Assembly (NCBI RefSeq): GCF_034931405.1
Contig: NZ_JAYGHA010000012.1
Location: 62,001-126,000, forward strand
Reading direction: 5' to 3'
DNA: 64,000 nucleotides
From: RDYJ01 sp034931405
Lineage (GTDB): Bacteria > Cyanobacteriota > Cyanobacteriia > Cyanobacteriales > Nostocaceae
Made by a program: the position numbers and the translations under genes. The notes below the pieces were generated by a model that made no database searches, was not told the origin of the DNA, and saw nothing but the letters and a program-made list of their open reading frames with translations. This document shows positions 53,039 through 62,012 of this stretch, one piece after another (positions within the stretch are counted from its first letter, which is position 1; every line of letters starts with the position of its first letter).

Positions 53039-54076
53039 TCAGCAACGCCTAAAACCACTAGCCCATTCTTGGGGTTGTAAAAATACTTTGGTTAGTTCTT
53101 CTTCAGGACTGCCTGGTTCTGGTTGATAACCATATTCCCAGCGTGTTAAAGGTGGTAAGGACATTAAAATTGATTCCGCTCTCCCATTGGTTTGTAAACC
53201 AAATATTGTTCCCCGGTCATAGACTAAATTAAACTCTACATAACGACCTCTGCGGTATAATTGAAATTGACGCTGGCGATCGCTATATTCTGTATTTTGT
53301 CTTCTTTCGGCTATTGGTAAATAACTTGGTAAAAATGCCTTACCGCAAGACTGCACTAGGGCAAATACATCTTCCCAACTATGATTTATTCTGCCTATTT
53401 GTTGGCTATAAACTGCCGCCGGACTATTTGTTTCTGAACCAGCATACAAATTACCATTAGCATCTTGATAGTCAAAGAAAATACCACCTATTCCCCTTTG
53501 TTCTTGACGATGGCGTAAATAAAAATATTCATCACACCAGCGTTTATAAGTAGGATAATATTCTGGATGATGCTGATCACAAGCATTTTTTAATGTTCTA
53601 TGAAAATGAATTGCATCTTCCGCAAAAGGATAATAAGGTGTTAAATCTGCACCACCACCAAACCACCAAATTGGACCAGCTTCAAAATAACGATAATTTA
53701 AATGTACTGTGGGTACATAAGGGTTACGGGGATGCAGTACCATTGATGTACCTGCTGCATAAAAACCATGTCCCGCAGCTTCTGGACGCTGGGTTAAAAT
53801 CGCTGGAGGTAATGTATCTCCCCAAACTTCGGAAAAGTTGACTCCACCTTGTTCAAATACTCTTCCTTCCCGAATTACGCGAGTCCGTCCTTCTCCACCT
53901 TCTGCACGTTGCCATATATCTTGATGGAATTTAGCTTGTCCATCTAGTGCTTCCAAGCCTTGACAAATCTCATCTTGTAAAGCTAATACAAACTGTTTTG
54001 CTCTTTGTCTTGAATCTGTAGGTATGCTGTTATTGATTGGAGGTGGTGTAACTAATACGCTTTTATTCCCCGTCAT
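53039..54076 (-). CDS. hemF: Aerobic coproporphyrinogen III oxidase
   Basis: Oxygen-dependent enzyme of heme and chlorophyll synthesis: coproporphyrinogen III + O2 to protoporphyrinogen IX + CO2. The 345-residue product has all HemF landmarks: GEGRTRVIREGRVFEQGGVN, FYAAGTSMVLHPRNPYVPTV, WWFGGGADLTPYYPFAEDAI, FHRTLKNACDQHHPEYYP, GIGGIFFDYQD, and the C-terminal RGRYVEFNLVYDRGTIFGLQ and SILMSLPPLTRWEYGY. Length and start are normal. It acts in the cytosol. It lies 1.7 kb from acsF, which also needs O2 in the same pathway, although they are on opposite strands with a toxin-antitoxin pair between. Confidence 0.96.
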   Translation of the reverse strand: MTGNKSVLVTPPPINNSIPTDSRQRAKQFVLALQDEICQGLEALDGQAKFHQDIWQRAEGGEGRTRVIREGRVFEQGGVNFSEVWGDTLPPAILTQRPEAAGHGFYAAGTSMVLHPRNPYVPTVHLNYRYFEAGPIWWFGGGADLTPYYPFAEDAIHFHRTLKNACDQHHPEYYPTYKRWCDEYFYLRHRQEQRGIGGIFFDYQDANGNLYAGSETNSPAAVYSQQIGRINHSWEDVFALVQSCGKAFLPSYLPIAERRQNTEYSDRQRQFQLYRRGRYVEFNLVYDRGTIFGLQTNGRAESILMSLPPLTRWEYGYQPEPGSPEEELTKVFLQPQEWASGFRRC

Positions 54077-54318
54077 AATTGAAAACCGCTAATATGCAAA
54101 AATCTATTGCTGATTAATAACTATAGAGTTATTAAAGCAGGAAACTATATTTTGTTAAAAAACTTAATAAATTATCGGGATAAATGACTGAAAGGCTTAT
54201 TTAGCGTAACTTTTTTGCTGTGATGCCAAAAAAATAAAAACTATTTATATTATATGGCGATCGCATTTTCCATAACCACAGAAAAGCGATACATCAATTT
54301 TAACATTTTCCCACAAAC

Positions 54319-54349
54319 GTAGGGGTTTAGCATTGTGCTTTACCCCTAC
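54319..54349. repeat. Hairpin repeat GTAGGGGTTTAGCA...TTTACCCCTAC
   Basis: A long imperfect inverted repeat typical of Nostocales intergenic DNA, just beyond the stop of the remnant gene at 54365. The rest of 54077-54364 is AT-rich and empty apart from one HIP1 site. Confidence 0.7.
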
Positions 54350-54364
54350 TACAACTACAACGCT

Positions 54365-54625
54365 TTAAGCACTAACTAAATAATAATTATCGGCATCAGA
54401 AACACCAGAACTGCTAATTGAATAAAATCCTTTGCGAATAGCAGAACCCAATGGAGCATTTTGTTCCCACATCCAAAAACCATTTATTGCACCTGCACTA
54501 TTACGTCGGTATCCAGCAAAAATTCCGGTATGGTTATATGTACCATAATAACTGTTATTTCTACCAGCAAAAGTGGCCATCGCAGTACCTACTGGCATAG
54601 ATATAACACTAACAATAGAAGTCAA
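54365..54625 (-). pseudogene. C-terminal remnant of a BPSL0067-like (CHAP-related) protein
   Basis: An 86-codon frame from TTG 54625. The peptide MPVGTAMATFAGRNN, then GTYNHTGIFAGYRRNSAGAI and NGFWMWEQNAPLGSAIRKGF resemble the C-terminal half of BPSL0067/CHAP-like amidases, including a His in the NHTGIF segment. The N-terminal part with the catalytic Cys is missing, and a TAA lies five codons upstream of the TTG. I therefore see a truncated gene. If it is still translated, it would lack catalytic activity. The family call is tentative. Confidence 0.4.
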
Positions 54626-54674
54626 AACCCATACTAATTAGGGCTTACAGATATTTATAAGTATTATTACGTAT

Positions 54675-54693
54675 TTTCGGTAATTTACCGAAA
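54675..54693. promoter_or_regulatory. Perfect dyad TTTCGGTAATTTACCGAAA
   Basis: A 9-bp arm with one central base, in the region shared by the remnant gene and the antitoxin gene (111 bases upstream of ATG 54804). Its size and symmetry fit a repressor operator, possibly of the toxin-antitoxin operon, but it is a single site and the protein is unknown. Confidence 0.35.
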
Positions 54694-54803
54694 TGGATAT
54701 AGATGATTATATGAATTATTTGTAAACCGAGATTCATCATTTCCAAGCATGGCAGTAGATATAATAGAATATGGAATGTAGAGATCCATTACACAAAACC
54801 AAA

Positions 54804-55067
54804 ATGATATCTATCAACCTAGATCGAGAAACGGAAACCTACCTAGCAGAAATTATTACTCAAGAGAATACTACGTCTGAAGAACTGCTAAAAAAACTAA
54901 TTTATCAACATTGGCAAACAATAAAACCTTGTCAAACTCTAGCTCAAAGACGAGGAAAACATCCAGACAACCTATTACAAGATGCTGATCCTGATTTGTC
55001 ATTACGAGAAAATCGTAAAAAGATCATTGCGGAACATATCCAAAACCATTATCAGAAATCTAAATAG
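54804..55067 (+). CDS. Antitoxin of the second PIN toxin pair
   Basis: An 87-residue product from ATG 54804 (MISINLDRETETYLAEIITQ); a start 33 bases upstream in frame is possible but adds unrelated residues. The N-terminus looks like a ribbon-helix-helix strand and first helix, with the second helix in TTSEELLKKLIYQHWQ. The polar C-terminus (DLSLRENRKKIIAEHIQNHY) is probably the toxin-binding part. It precedes the PIN toxin gene by 11 bases. Such proteins bind their own promoter as dimers; the dyad at 54675-54693 is a candidate site. Confidence 0.7.
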   Translation: MISINLDRETETYLAEIITQENTTSEELLKKLIYQHWQTIKPCQTLAQRRGKHPDNLLQDADPDLSLRENRKKIIAEHIQNHYQKSK

Positions 55068-55078
55068 AAATATAAATA

Positions 55079-55507
55079 ATGAAGGACTATCCTCCCCATA
55101 TTCTTACTGATAGTAGTATTTTGGTTGCTTACTACAGCTTACAAGATAATTATCATAAATCTGTTTGTAAATTTTTTGAACAATGTTCAAGTGAACTAAT
55201 TACTACCATTCCTTGTGTGACTGAAGTCATGTATCTTTTGAGTAAAGATTATCGGACACAAAATGAATTTCTCAACGATTTAGCTCAAAAACTTTATCGT
55301 TGTATTCCCCTAATACCAGAAGACTTTACTCGAATTAGACAACTAAATGAACAGTATGCAGACTTACCAGGAGATTTTGCTGATTTGTCATTAATTACTA
55401 TCTCTGAACGTCTCAATATTTCAGCAATCATTACATTAGATAGTGATTTTGATATTTACCGTCGTTATCGAAAACAACCTTTTGAAAGAGTGTATTTAAC
55501 TTTATAA
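55079..55507 (+). CDS. PIN-domain toxin (VapC-like)
   Basis: A 142-residue PIN domain. The first Asp lies in HILTDSSILVAYYSLQDNYH, the middle Glu in TTIPCVTEVMYLLSKDYR, and the late acidic residues in LPGDFADLSLITISERLN and ITLDSDFDIYRRY. The four acidic positions needed for metal-dependent RNA cleavage are in place. It follows its antitoxin by 11 bases. It is only distantly similar to the PIN toxin at 2996-3412, so this is a second, independent system. The RNA target is unknown. Confidence 0.85.
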   Translation: MKDYPPHILTDSSILVAYYSLQDNYHKSVCKFFEQCSSELITTIPCVTEVMYLLSKDYRTQNEFLNDLAQKLYRCIPLIPEDFTRIRQLNEQYADLPGDFADLSLITISERLNISAIITLDSDFDIYRRYRKQPFERVYLTL

Positions 55508-55751
55508 ATTAGTGTCATACAGCTTACAGTTACCTGAATAAACAAAAACTTGATCACAAAACTTCATAAACTCTTGCCGTTAATTCATAAAAATACAATT
55601 ACTGAAATCCTTACTCACAAGCCTTTTCAGTTTAAAACAACCATGAAGTTGTCCTAGCTTAACAAAACTTGCCAATCAAAGACTAGCCAAATGAACAGAG
55701 CTAATATAACTTATTAGTTATCTAAGTATTTAGCTAATCGAGAGAGGAATC

Positions 55752-56828
55752 ATGGTTCAGAGCGTATCCCCATCAACCATTAAAGCTCCCAAAGCTGGAA
55801 TTAAACAGCCTAGTAAGGAAACAGCCCTTACTCCTCGGTTTTACACCACAGACTTTGAAACAGCAGCAAATTTAGACCTTTCAGCCCAAGAAAGCGAGTT
55901 ACAAGCACTATTAACAGAAATGCGGACTGACTATAACCGTCATCATTTTGTTAGAGATGAGGAATTTGAGCAGTCTTGGGAACATATAGAGGGAGAAGCA
56001 AGAAAAGCTTTTATTGAATATTTAGAACGTTCTTGTATTTCTGAATTTTCAGGATTTTTATTATTTAAGGAATTATCACGGAAGGTAAAAGAAAAGAATC
56101 CTTTATTAGCAGAAATATTTCAATTAATGGCGCGTGATGAAGCCCGTCATGCTGGATTTTTAAATAAAGCAATGGGTGATTTTAAACTATCTTTAGATTT
56201 GGGTGAAGTGACAAAAACTCGCACCTATACATTTTTCCCTTTGGAGTGGGTGCTTTACAGTGTTTATTTATCAGAAAAAATTGGTTATTGGCGTTATATT
56301 ATAATCTTTCATCATCTGCAAAAACATCCAGAACATCAGTTTTATCCTATCTTCCGTAAATTTGAAAGTTGGTGTCAAGATGAAAACCGACATGGGGATA
56401 TTTTTAAGGCTTTATTGCGATCGCAACCCAAACTCTGGAATAATTGGCAATCAAGGTTATGGAGTCGCTTTTTCTTGTTATCTGTATTTGCTACTCACAC
56501 TTTGACAGTTCACGAAAGAAGTAGTTTTTATGATTTATTAGGACTGGAAGCGACAAAATTTGATCAAGATGTCGTTCGTAACACTAATGAAACTGCGGGA
56601 AGAGCTTTTCCAGTGATGTTAAATACTGAACATCCCCAATTTTTCCCCCGGTTACAAAAATGCTCAGACTACAATTTACAAATCTCAGAAATTGAACGCA
56701 GTTCTCAACCTAAATTAGTGAAATTGCTGCGTAAAGTTCCTTTATTTATGGGCATTATTGGGAATTTATTATTAGTTTATTTAATTAAACCCATTGATGC
56801 TGAAAATTTGCGGGGAACTGTACGTTAA
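55752..56828 (+). CDS. acsF: Mg-protoporphyrin IX monomethyl ester (oxidative) cyclase
   Basis: The O2-dependent diiron cyclase forms the fifth ring of chlorophyll, making divinyl-protochlorophyllide. The 358-residue product carries both diiron motifs: MARDEARHAGFLNKAM (Glu130, His133) and WCQDENRHGDIFK (Glu211, His214), plus HIEGEARKAFIEYLERSC earlier. The start follows GAGAGAGG, a good ribosome site. The C-terminus ends IKPIDAENLRGTVR. It acts at the membrane with an Ycf54-type partner in cyanobacteria; no ycf54 is visible here. A hairpin terminator follows at once. A second, decayed copy of its tail lies 1 kb downstream. Confidence 0.96.
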   Translation: MVQSVSPSTIKAPKAGIKQPSKETALTPRFYTTDFETAANLDLSAQESELQALLTEMRTDYNRHHFVRDEEFEQSWEHIEGEARKAFIEYLERSCISEFSGFLLFKELSRKVKEKNPLLAEIFQLMARDEARHAGFLNKAMGDFKLSLDLGEVTKTRTYTFFPLEWVLYSVYLSEKIGYWRYIIIFHHLQKHPEHQFYPIFRKFESWCQDENRHGDIFKALLRSQPKLWNNWQSRLWSRFFLLSVFATHTLTVHERSSFYDLLGLEATKFDQDVVRNTNETAGRAFPVMLNTEHPQFFPRLQKCSDYNLQISEIERSSQPKLVKLLRKVPLFMGIIGNLLLVYLIKPIDAENLRGTVR

Positions 56829-56833
56829 AGTAA

Positions 56834-56867
56834 AAGATCCCCAACTTTTTAAGAAGTCGAGGATCTT
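56834..56867 (+). terminator. Terminator of acsF
   Basis: AAGATCC pairs with GGATCTT, with an inner AACTT/AAGTC part (56834-56867), six bases after the stop codon. It also faces the end of the convergent Uma2 gene and resembles the stem of the AGATCCCC hairpin repeat. Confidence 0.7.
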
Positions 56868-56883
56868 GGAATCTGAATAGAAG

Positions 56884-57648
56884 TTAGTCAGAAATGCCAG
56901 CATCTCGAAGGCATTTCTCTAACTCTTCCAAGCGTTTTAAGGCATTTTCTTTTGCAAGTCGTTCTTGGTTAACTTGTTGTTGAGCATTTTCTTTAGCAAG
57001 TCGTTCTTGCTGTACTAACTCAGAACCCCAAAGTAGCAAATTACCGTCTTGATCCCACCAGCGTAACCAATAACCTTGACGGTTTTCGCGTTTTCCTTGC
57101 CAAACACCAATAAATAATTCCATTTCAGTTAACCAGTAACGGTTATTTTCATCTGAGGAACTCAATTTATAATGCCCTTTATCATCTAATTGATGTACTT
57201 CCAACTCACCGCTATTTGGTTCAAAAATAATGTAGTTAGGAACTTGTAAAACCTGTTCATAATAAAACCATTTTCCGGGAGGATAGGTGTGTTTATTAGA
57301 ATATTCACTTCCATCTGTATCTGAAAGAAATTCCATCACCACCGCAGGAATTTGTCCCTGTTTATGGGGGGTGTAACTGCGTTGGATTTGCTCTCTAGGT
57401 ACTGTAATTTGTGGCACGTAAGCCCAGTCAGGTGCTTTGATGACAAATTTACCATTTACTGTGGCACAGATGCCGTAATTGGTGGTAGCGATCGCATTTT
57501 CTGGCAGCTTACCAGCTAGTTCTAGGCTTTCCGTCAGTGCTGCTGCTAGACTGGGTTGATTGACATTATCCACGGGTTCATCGTCTAAAACGAAGTCTTC
57601 GGGTAAGAGTTCCCAGGTGATGTTGGTGGTCGAAGCACTTACAACCAT
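56884..57648 (-). CDS. Uma2-family putative endonuclease (DUF820)
   Basis: A 254-residue product from ATG 57648 (a GTG three codons upstream is possible). The core reads NYGICATVNGKFVIKAPDWA, PAVVMEFLSDTDGSEYSNKH, VPNYIIFEPNSGELEVHQLD and MELFIGVWQGKRENRQGYWL. The D...E-V-x-K type order of the PD-(D/E)XK fold is present in part (PDW, VVMEF, then K or H), but the usual Lys is replaced. The C-terminal ~45 residues form a coiled coil with repeated QERLAKENA. Uma2 genes exist in many copies in cyanobacteria and their role is unknown. It lies convergent to acsF and in front of the acsF remnant. Confidence 0.8.
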   Translation of the reverse strand: MVVSASTTNITWELLPEDFVLDDEPVDNVNQPSLAAALTESLELAGKLPENAIATTNYGICATVNGKFVIKAPDWAYVPQITVPREQIQRSYTPHKQGQIPAVVMEFLSDTDGSEYSNKHTYPPGKWFYYEQVLQVPNYIIFEPNSGELEVHQLDDKGHYKLSSSDENNRYWLTEMELFIGVWQGKRENRQGYWLRWWDQDGNLLLWGSELVQQERLAKENAQQQVNQERLAKENALKRLEELEKCLRDAGISD

Positions 57649-57703
57649 AGGAAACACAAATAAGGGATTAAACTCTAGTATAGCTTGTCACGGATATAGG
57701 GAT

Positions 57704-57798
57704 NNNNNNNNNNNNNNNNNNNNNNNNNNNNNNNNNNNNNNNNNNNNNNNNNNNNNNNNNNNNNNNNNNNNNNNNNNNNNNNNNNNNNNNNNNNNNNN
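57704..57798. other. Assembly gap (95 N)
   Basis: The gap lies just upstream of the Uma2 gene and 56 bases before the acsF remnant, so it may hide more of either the remnant or a repeat. Frames spanning it should not be trusted. Confidence 0.9.
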
Positions 57799-57854
57799 GA
57801 TTTTTTCAAAATTCAAATATGAGTCCTATATGACGGTTTATATTTAGATTATAA

Positions 57855-57980
57855 ACCAAACTGAAATTAATAAAATTCGTGCGAAAAATTCCGTTATTTA
57901 TTGCCATTGTTTGGAATTTATTTTTAGTTTATCTCATCAAACCAATTGATGCTGAAAATTTGCGGGGAACAGTGCGTTAA
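57855..57980 (+). pseudogene. Decayed C-terminal fragment of a second acsF
   Basis: A 41-codon open stretch ending in TAA reads FVRKIPLFIAIVWNLFLVY, then LIKPIDAENLRGTVR. It aligns without gaps to the last residues of the intact AcsF upstream (LLRKVPLFMGIIGNLLLVYL), including the identical final 14 residues. Base identity is also high near the end. A stop (TAA at 57852-57854) closes the frame on the left, so this is only the tail of a lost paralog or a recombination scar. The two acsF sequences bracket the Uma2 gene and an assembly gap. Confidence 0.8.
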
Positions 57981-58011
57981 TTATTATTTATTTGGGTGAA
58001 ATAAAGCCTTG

Positions 58012-58059
58012 GCGACTGGAAGTCGCAGCTATACAGACAAAACCCACCTCCGTGGGTTT
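58012..58059. terminator. Two hairpins between the acsF remnant and the TPR gene
   Basis: GCGACT/AGTCGC (58012-58025) and AAACCCAC/GTGGGTTT (58040-58059) lie 38 bases beyond the TPR gene stop. The second is a good terminator stem for that minus-strand gene; the pair is also a common cyanobacterial repeat. Confidence 0.6.
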
Positions 58060-58096
58060 CAAATCCTTTGCTTGTGTAGTAGCGATTTTTAATCGC

Positions 58097-60589
58097 CTAA
58101 AACTTGTCTTGTACTAGAGATATTGCTGTATCACGTTCTGACTTTTGTTTAAAACTATTAGCAATTTGCACCGCTAGACTGGATTCTCCTGCTGTTAAAG
58201 CTTCATCAAATATTTGCCAGAGAAAATCACGACGTTCAAAGTTATCAACAATATTTTTTGCTTCATCTAATGCAAATCCCATTGTTTGACTTGCACGACC
58301 GGCTTCTCCTTGAAAAGCATAGGCTTTCGCTATTAATGACCAATTATAAGCTTTGGCTTGGTGAGATTGAATTTGGACATTAATTTGCCCAGCTTGAAGT
58401 AGTTGCCAAATGGGAATATTTCTGATATTTGCAGGTACAAAATAATTTCTAATTACAATATTTAAAAGTTGCTCGCTTTGGTCATCATCGGCAATAGTTT
58501 TAGCAATGTCTTCTAGTCTAATAACAACTGATTGCGCTTGGGGATGTTGACCGTTAGCGTGATAGTTAATGGCTATTTGTGCGAGAATGGAAACTTGCTG
58601 AGGGCGTTCTAATATGATTTTTTGTGTTAATTCCATAGCATAAGCTGGATCAGATGCCGCAGCAGCAACTATGAGTCTATCTGTTAACCAATCTTTTTGT
58701 GAAGGTTCTAGGGTTTGGGCTAATTTAAATCCCGCTTCTACTGTGGTTTTAATTTGCTGTTCTCGATTCAGGGTGGCATAGGCTTTAACAATTGCTACCT
58801 TTGCCCATAATTTTTGTATGGTATCGTTGATATTGTCACTTAAAGAAACAGCATTTGTTAAAATTTGATTAGCTTTATCTCCTGCTTGGGCAATGTGAAA
58901 AATTTCCGCTACATCAGCTAGTACATGAACTGGCCAAGAGGGAAATGAGGGTTGTTTGGGTAAATTTTCCACCAATTTTAAAGCACTTTCCGCAGATGCC
59001 AAAGCTTGATCATGTTTTCCAAATTGCATATACAATTTAGCGATCACATTTAAATATTGCACCTGTTCCCTAACAGAATTAATATTTTCTTCCTTGAGTG
59101 TCTTTGCTGAAGTCAAAGCTTCATTTAATATGGCAATTGTGCGATCGCTTTGATTGAGTTGGGAATAGTCCCGCGCTATATCTAGTAATAAACCTGCATT
59201 ACTAACAGAAAAGTAAATATTGCGATCATAAAAAATCGTAATTCTATCCACTGTCCGCGCAATTTTTAATGCTTCTTCTAGGACAGCAGCAGCTTTTTGA
59301 GGTTGTTTAGTTAGTTGGTATTGTTGGGCAATTGTTCGCAGTTCCTGAACTCGATATTGTCCAGTAGTCAAGGAATTTGCCGCCTTAATTGCTAAATTAT
59401 ATTGTCCAGCTTTAGCAGCTTGACGGACAATTTGATTTACTGTTTCTACCTTGGGATCAGGGATGTCTCTTACTACTCGTAATTGTCCATCCTTTACTAA
59501 CTGCGTCAATGAAATAGCATTTGCATATTGACCATTATTACTATATTCACGGGCGATCTCTAATCTTGCATCTGCTTGTTCATAATCTTTGCGACTATTA
59601 GCAATAGCTAAAGCCCGATCAAAAGCCCCTATTTGGGCAAAGTATCTAGCCCAAGGAGCAAGATATGGATATTTATCTTTGCGGGCGTTTTCATAGCCTT
59701 GGGAAATGATTGATATCGCCTTTTGTTGTTGTTTGGCCTGGGCATAAGCTATGGCAACATCAATTAATGTCGGAATTTTTCCACCGGGTGATTTAATTTG
59801 GTTAGCTGTTTGGTAAGCTATATCTAACTTTCCATTACGTCTTGCCCACTGAGATAACATCATCAGCGCCGATAATTTTTCGGTTTCATTAGTAATGGTT
59901 TTAGTAAATGCCACAGCTTCATTAAAACGTCCTGTATTGATATATCCCTTGATGATGGCAGATCGCGCTTTTTCTGCTGGATAGTCTTCATTAATTTTTT
60001 GAGTTAAGGCGATCGCCTCGTTAAATTGTCCCCGATCAGCTAAGTTAGAAATGATGGGAATTAACACCTGATTTTGGGATGAACCTAATTTAATTCCTTC
60101 GGCAAATTGTTTGGCCTGGTTAAATTTTCTAGCTTGTAAATAGGCATTAACAATAGCAATTTCCGTTTCCGTTCGTAAAGGAACATAGGCAGAAGCTTGG
60201 GGAGGCATGGTTTTATAACTCATGCTATTAGTAATAGCGATCGCTTTTTCATAGCTTCCTAATTTAGCCTGTGCTACCGCTATTTTCCCTAACAACTGAT
60301 CAACAGTGGCAGAATTACCAGATAACCGAGCAGTTTTTTCCGCTTCTAAAAGGCTAGAAAATGCCTGTTCTTTTTGTCCATTAGCGGCATATTGTCGAGC
60401 AGTGCGAATCAAATTCCATGTTTTATCAACGGGATTTTCGCCAACAATATTATTTGATTGAACAATGATATTTAAATCACGATGTTTATGAGATACCGAA
60501 GGCTCATTAATAGCTGCGGTGACAGGTGCGACAGCCATCAAACTAACGAAAAGTGATAATATTAACCGTTGTACTGATATTTGATACAT
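58097..60589 (-). CDS. Exported TPR-repeat protein
   Basis: An 830-residue product from the preferred ATG 60589, which starts a classic signal peptide (QRLILSLFVSLMAVAPVTAA); an in-frame ATG at 60655 would bury it behind 22 residues. The mature part is a continuous array of TPR-like helical hairpins from ~60 to 820 (LLGKIAVAQAKLGSYEKAIA, ISNLADRGQFNEAIALTQKI, DIARDYSQLNQSDRTIAILN). No enzymatic domain is seen. It is probably a periplasmic scaffold that binds proteins. It stands alone, with hairpins downstream and the pentapeptide gene upstream on the same strand, 114 bases away from this start. Confidence 0.75.
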   Translation of the reverse strand: MYQISVQRLILSLFVSLMAVAPVTAAINEPSVSHKHRDLNIIVQSNNIVGENPVDKTWNLIRTARQYAANGQKEQAFSSLLEAEKTARLSGNSATVDQLLGKIAVAQAKLGSYEKAIAITNSMSYKTMPPQASAYVPLRTETEIAIVNAYLQARKFNQAKQFAEGIKLGSSQNQVLIPIISNLADRGQFNEAIALTQKINEDYPAEKARSAIIKGYINTGRFNEAVAFTKTITNETEKLSALMMLSQWARRNGKLDIAYQTANQIKSPGGKIPTLIDVAIAYAQAKQQQKAISIISQGYENARKDKYPYLAPWARYFAQIGAFDRALAIANSRKDYEQADARLEIAREYSNNGQYANAISLTQLVKDGQLRVVRDIPDPKVETVNQIVRQAAKAGQYNLAIKAANSLTTGQYRVQELRTIAQQYQLTKQPQKAAAVLEEALKIARTVDRITIFYDRNIYFSVSNAGLLLDIARDYSQLNQSDRTIAILNEALTSAKTLKEENINSVREQVQYLNVIAKLYMQFGKHDQALASAESALKLVENLPKQPSFPSWPVHVLADVAEIFHIAQAGDKANQILTNAVSLSDNINDTIQKLWAKVAIVKAYATLNREQQIKTTVEAGFKLAQTLEPSQKDWLTDRLIVAAAASDPAYAMELTQKIILERPQQVSILAQIAINYHANGQHPQAQSVVIRLEDIAKTIADDDQSEQLLNIVIRNYFVPANIRNIPIWQLLQAGQINVQIQSHQAKAYNWSLIAKAYAFQGEAGRASQTMGFALDEAKNIVDNFERRDFLWQIFDEALTAGESSLAVQIANSFKQKSERDTAISLVQDKF

Positions 60590-60702
60590 TGCCAAGGAAC
60601 TCTGAGGAATTATATTTTGTATACTTGGGAATAATACACAATCTCTCAGAGCCATTACGGATTAAGTAGGAAAATTATATGGATTCTTTTTTTGGGATCG
60701 CT

Positions 60703-61416
60703 TTAATCATGAATTGTCCCATCTGGCATAATTACCCCTTGCAAATCCGCATTCGTGAGAATTGCTTCTGTTAAATCTGCTCCTTGTAAATTGGCATTTT
60801 TTAATATAACATGAGTGAAATTTGCAAAACTTAAATCAGCATTTTTTAAACTCGCTCCTGTTAAATCAGTTGCTAAATCTCCCCATTGAATTATGCGACC
60901 TAAATTAGCTCTGCACAATTTCGCACCATCTAAATTAGCATGATGTAAAGTAGCCGCTCGTAAATCAGCATAACTCAAATCTGCTTTACTCAAATCCGCA
61001 TATCCTAAGTCTGTTCGTTGATTAGAACTAGGACGGAAATCTGCTTTAATTAATAAAGAATCAGACAGTTTTGCACCATGCAAATTTGCACCACATAAAC
61101 TAGCTTTAATTAAGTTGACTTGATATAGTTGGCTGTTAACTAATTTTGCCCCTGTTAAATCAGCTTCTCGCAGAATAGCACGATATAAATCTGCTGAACT
61201 TAAATCTATTCCCCACAGAATAGCTTCACTTAAATCAGCTTCTCGGAAACAAGCTTGACTAAAATTAGTTTTTCCTAACCTTGTTTGACGTAAATCAGCA
61301 TAGCTAAAATCCGCACCTTCTAAATTTGCGTTGGTTAGTTCTGCATCTTGGAGATTAATTCGCTGAAAATTTCTTTCTCCAGCAGCATAGCGTTTAATAA
61401 TTTCTTCTACATTCAT
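60703..61416 (-). CDS. Pentapeptide-repeat protein
   Basis: A 237-residue product made of A(D/N)LXX repeats from about residue 20 to 230 (AELTNANLEGADFSYADLRQ, ADLSEAILWGIDLSSADLYR), about 38 units with one short break near 130 (DFRPSSNQRTDLGYAD). Such proteins fold as a right-handed square beta helix. The N-terminal part (VEEIIKRYAAGERNFQRINL) is the short cap common in cyanobacterial members. No catalytic or membrane segment is seen; function in this family is largely unknown. It could share a transcript with the TPR gene downstream. Confidence 0.9.
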   Translation of the reverse strand: MNVEEIIKRYAAGERNFQRINLQDAELTNANLEGADFSYADLRQTRLGKTNFSQACFREADLSEAILWGIDLSSADLYRAILREADLTGAKLVNSQLYQVNLIKASLCGANLHGAKLSDSLLIKADFRPSSNQRTDLGYADLSKADLSYADLRAATLHHANLDGAKLCRANLGRIIQWGDLATDLTGASLKNADLSFANFTHVILKNANLQGADLTEAILTNADLQGVIMPDGTIHD

Positions 61417-61625
61417 AAATAAATTTTGGATATTTTAAACGGAAATTAAAGCTATTAATTAATTAACTCAATAACTGTATAGTGATTCTATCATGTTTTT
61501 GTAATTTGGTGATTGATGAATAAAATCCTCTCCTTGTTTCTCCTGACTCCTATTTATAAATTATTGATATTTAGTTATAATCCTAAATAGTGATGAATTG
61601 TTTTGCTGACGATTGAGTTGTCATA

Positions 61626-61988
61626 ATGCCAAAAACAAATCCCTCTACATCTGATCCAGTTATTATCGCAGCGGTGGCTGACTATTTCAAGGTGTTATCC
61701 GAAGGAAGCCGGTTACAAATTTTGACCTGTCTCAAATCAGGTTCTATGAATGTCATGGAGATTGGGGAAGCAACAGGTTTAGGACAGGCCAATCTGTCTA
61801 AGCATTTGAAAGTGTTAACTCAAGCAGGGATTTTATCCCGTCAGCCTAAAGGAACTAGCGCCTATTATGAGATTGCAGACCCGATTATTTTTGAGCTTTG
61901 TGAATTAGCGTGCGATCGCATTAGTCAACGTGTATTACAACAAGCTGAAAACCTCAAAGCTTTTCACAACAAAAATACAGGTTTTTAA
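61626..61988 (+). CDS. ArsR-family transcriptional regulator
   Basis: The 120-residue winged-helix repressor has FKVLSEGSRLQILTCLKSGS as the N-terminal helices and VMEIGEATGLGQANLSKHLK as the DNA-binding helix-turn-helix, with VLTQAGILSRQPKGTSAYYE as the wing. The metal-binding ELCVCDL motif of true ArsR/SmtB is absent, so it probably senses something else, such as redox state or a small molecule. It is convergent with the PaaK-like gene and divergent from the pentapeptide gene. A target cannot be assigned. Length is standard. Confidence 0.88.
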   Translation: MPKTNPSTSDPVIIAAVADYFKVLSEGSRLQILTCLKSGSMNVMEIGEATGLGQANLSKHLKVLTQAGILSRQPKGTSAYYEIADPIIFELCELACDRISQRVLQQAENLKAFHNKNTGF

Positions 61989-62012
61989 ATTAAATTCGTA
62001 ATTAAGAAATTT

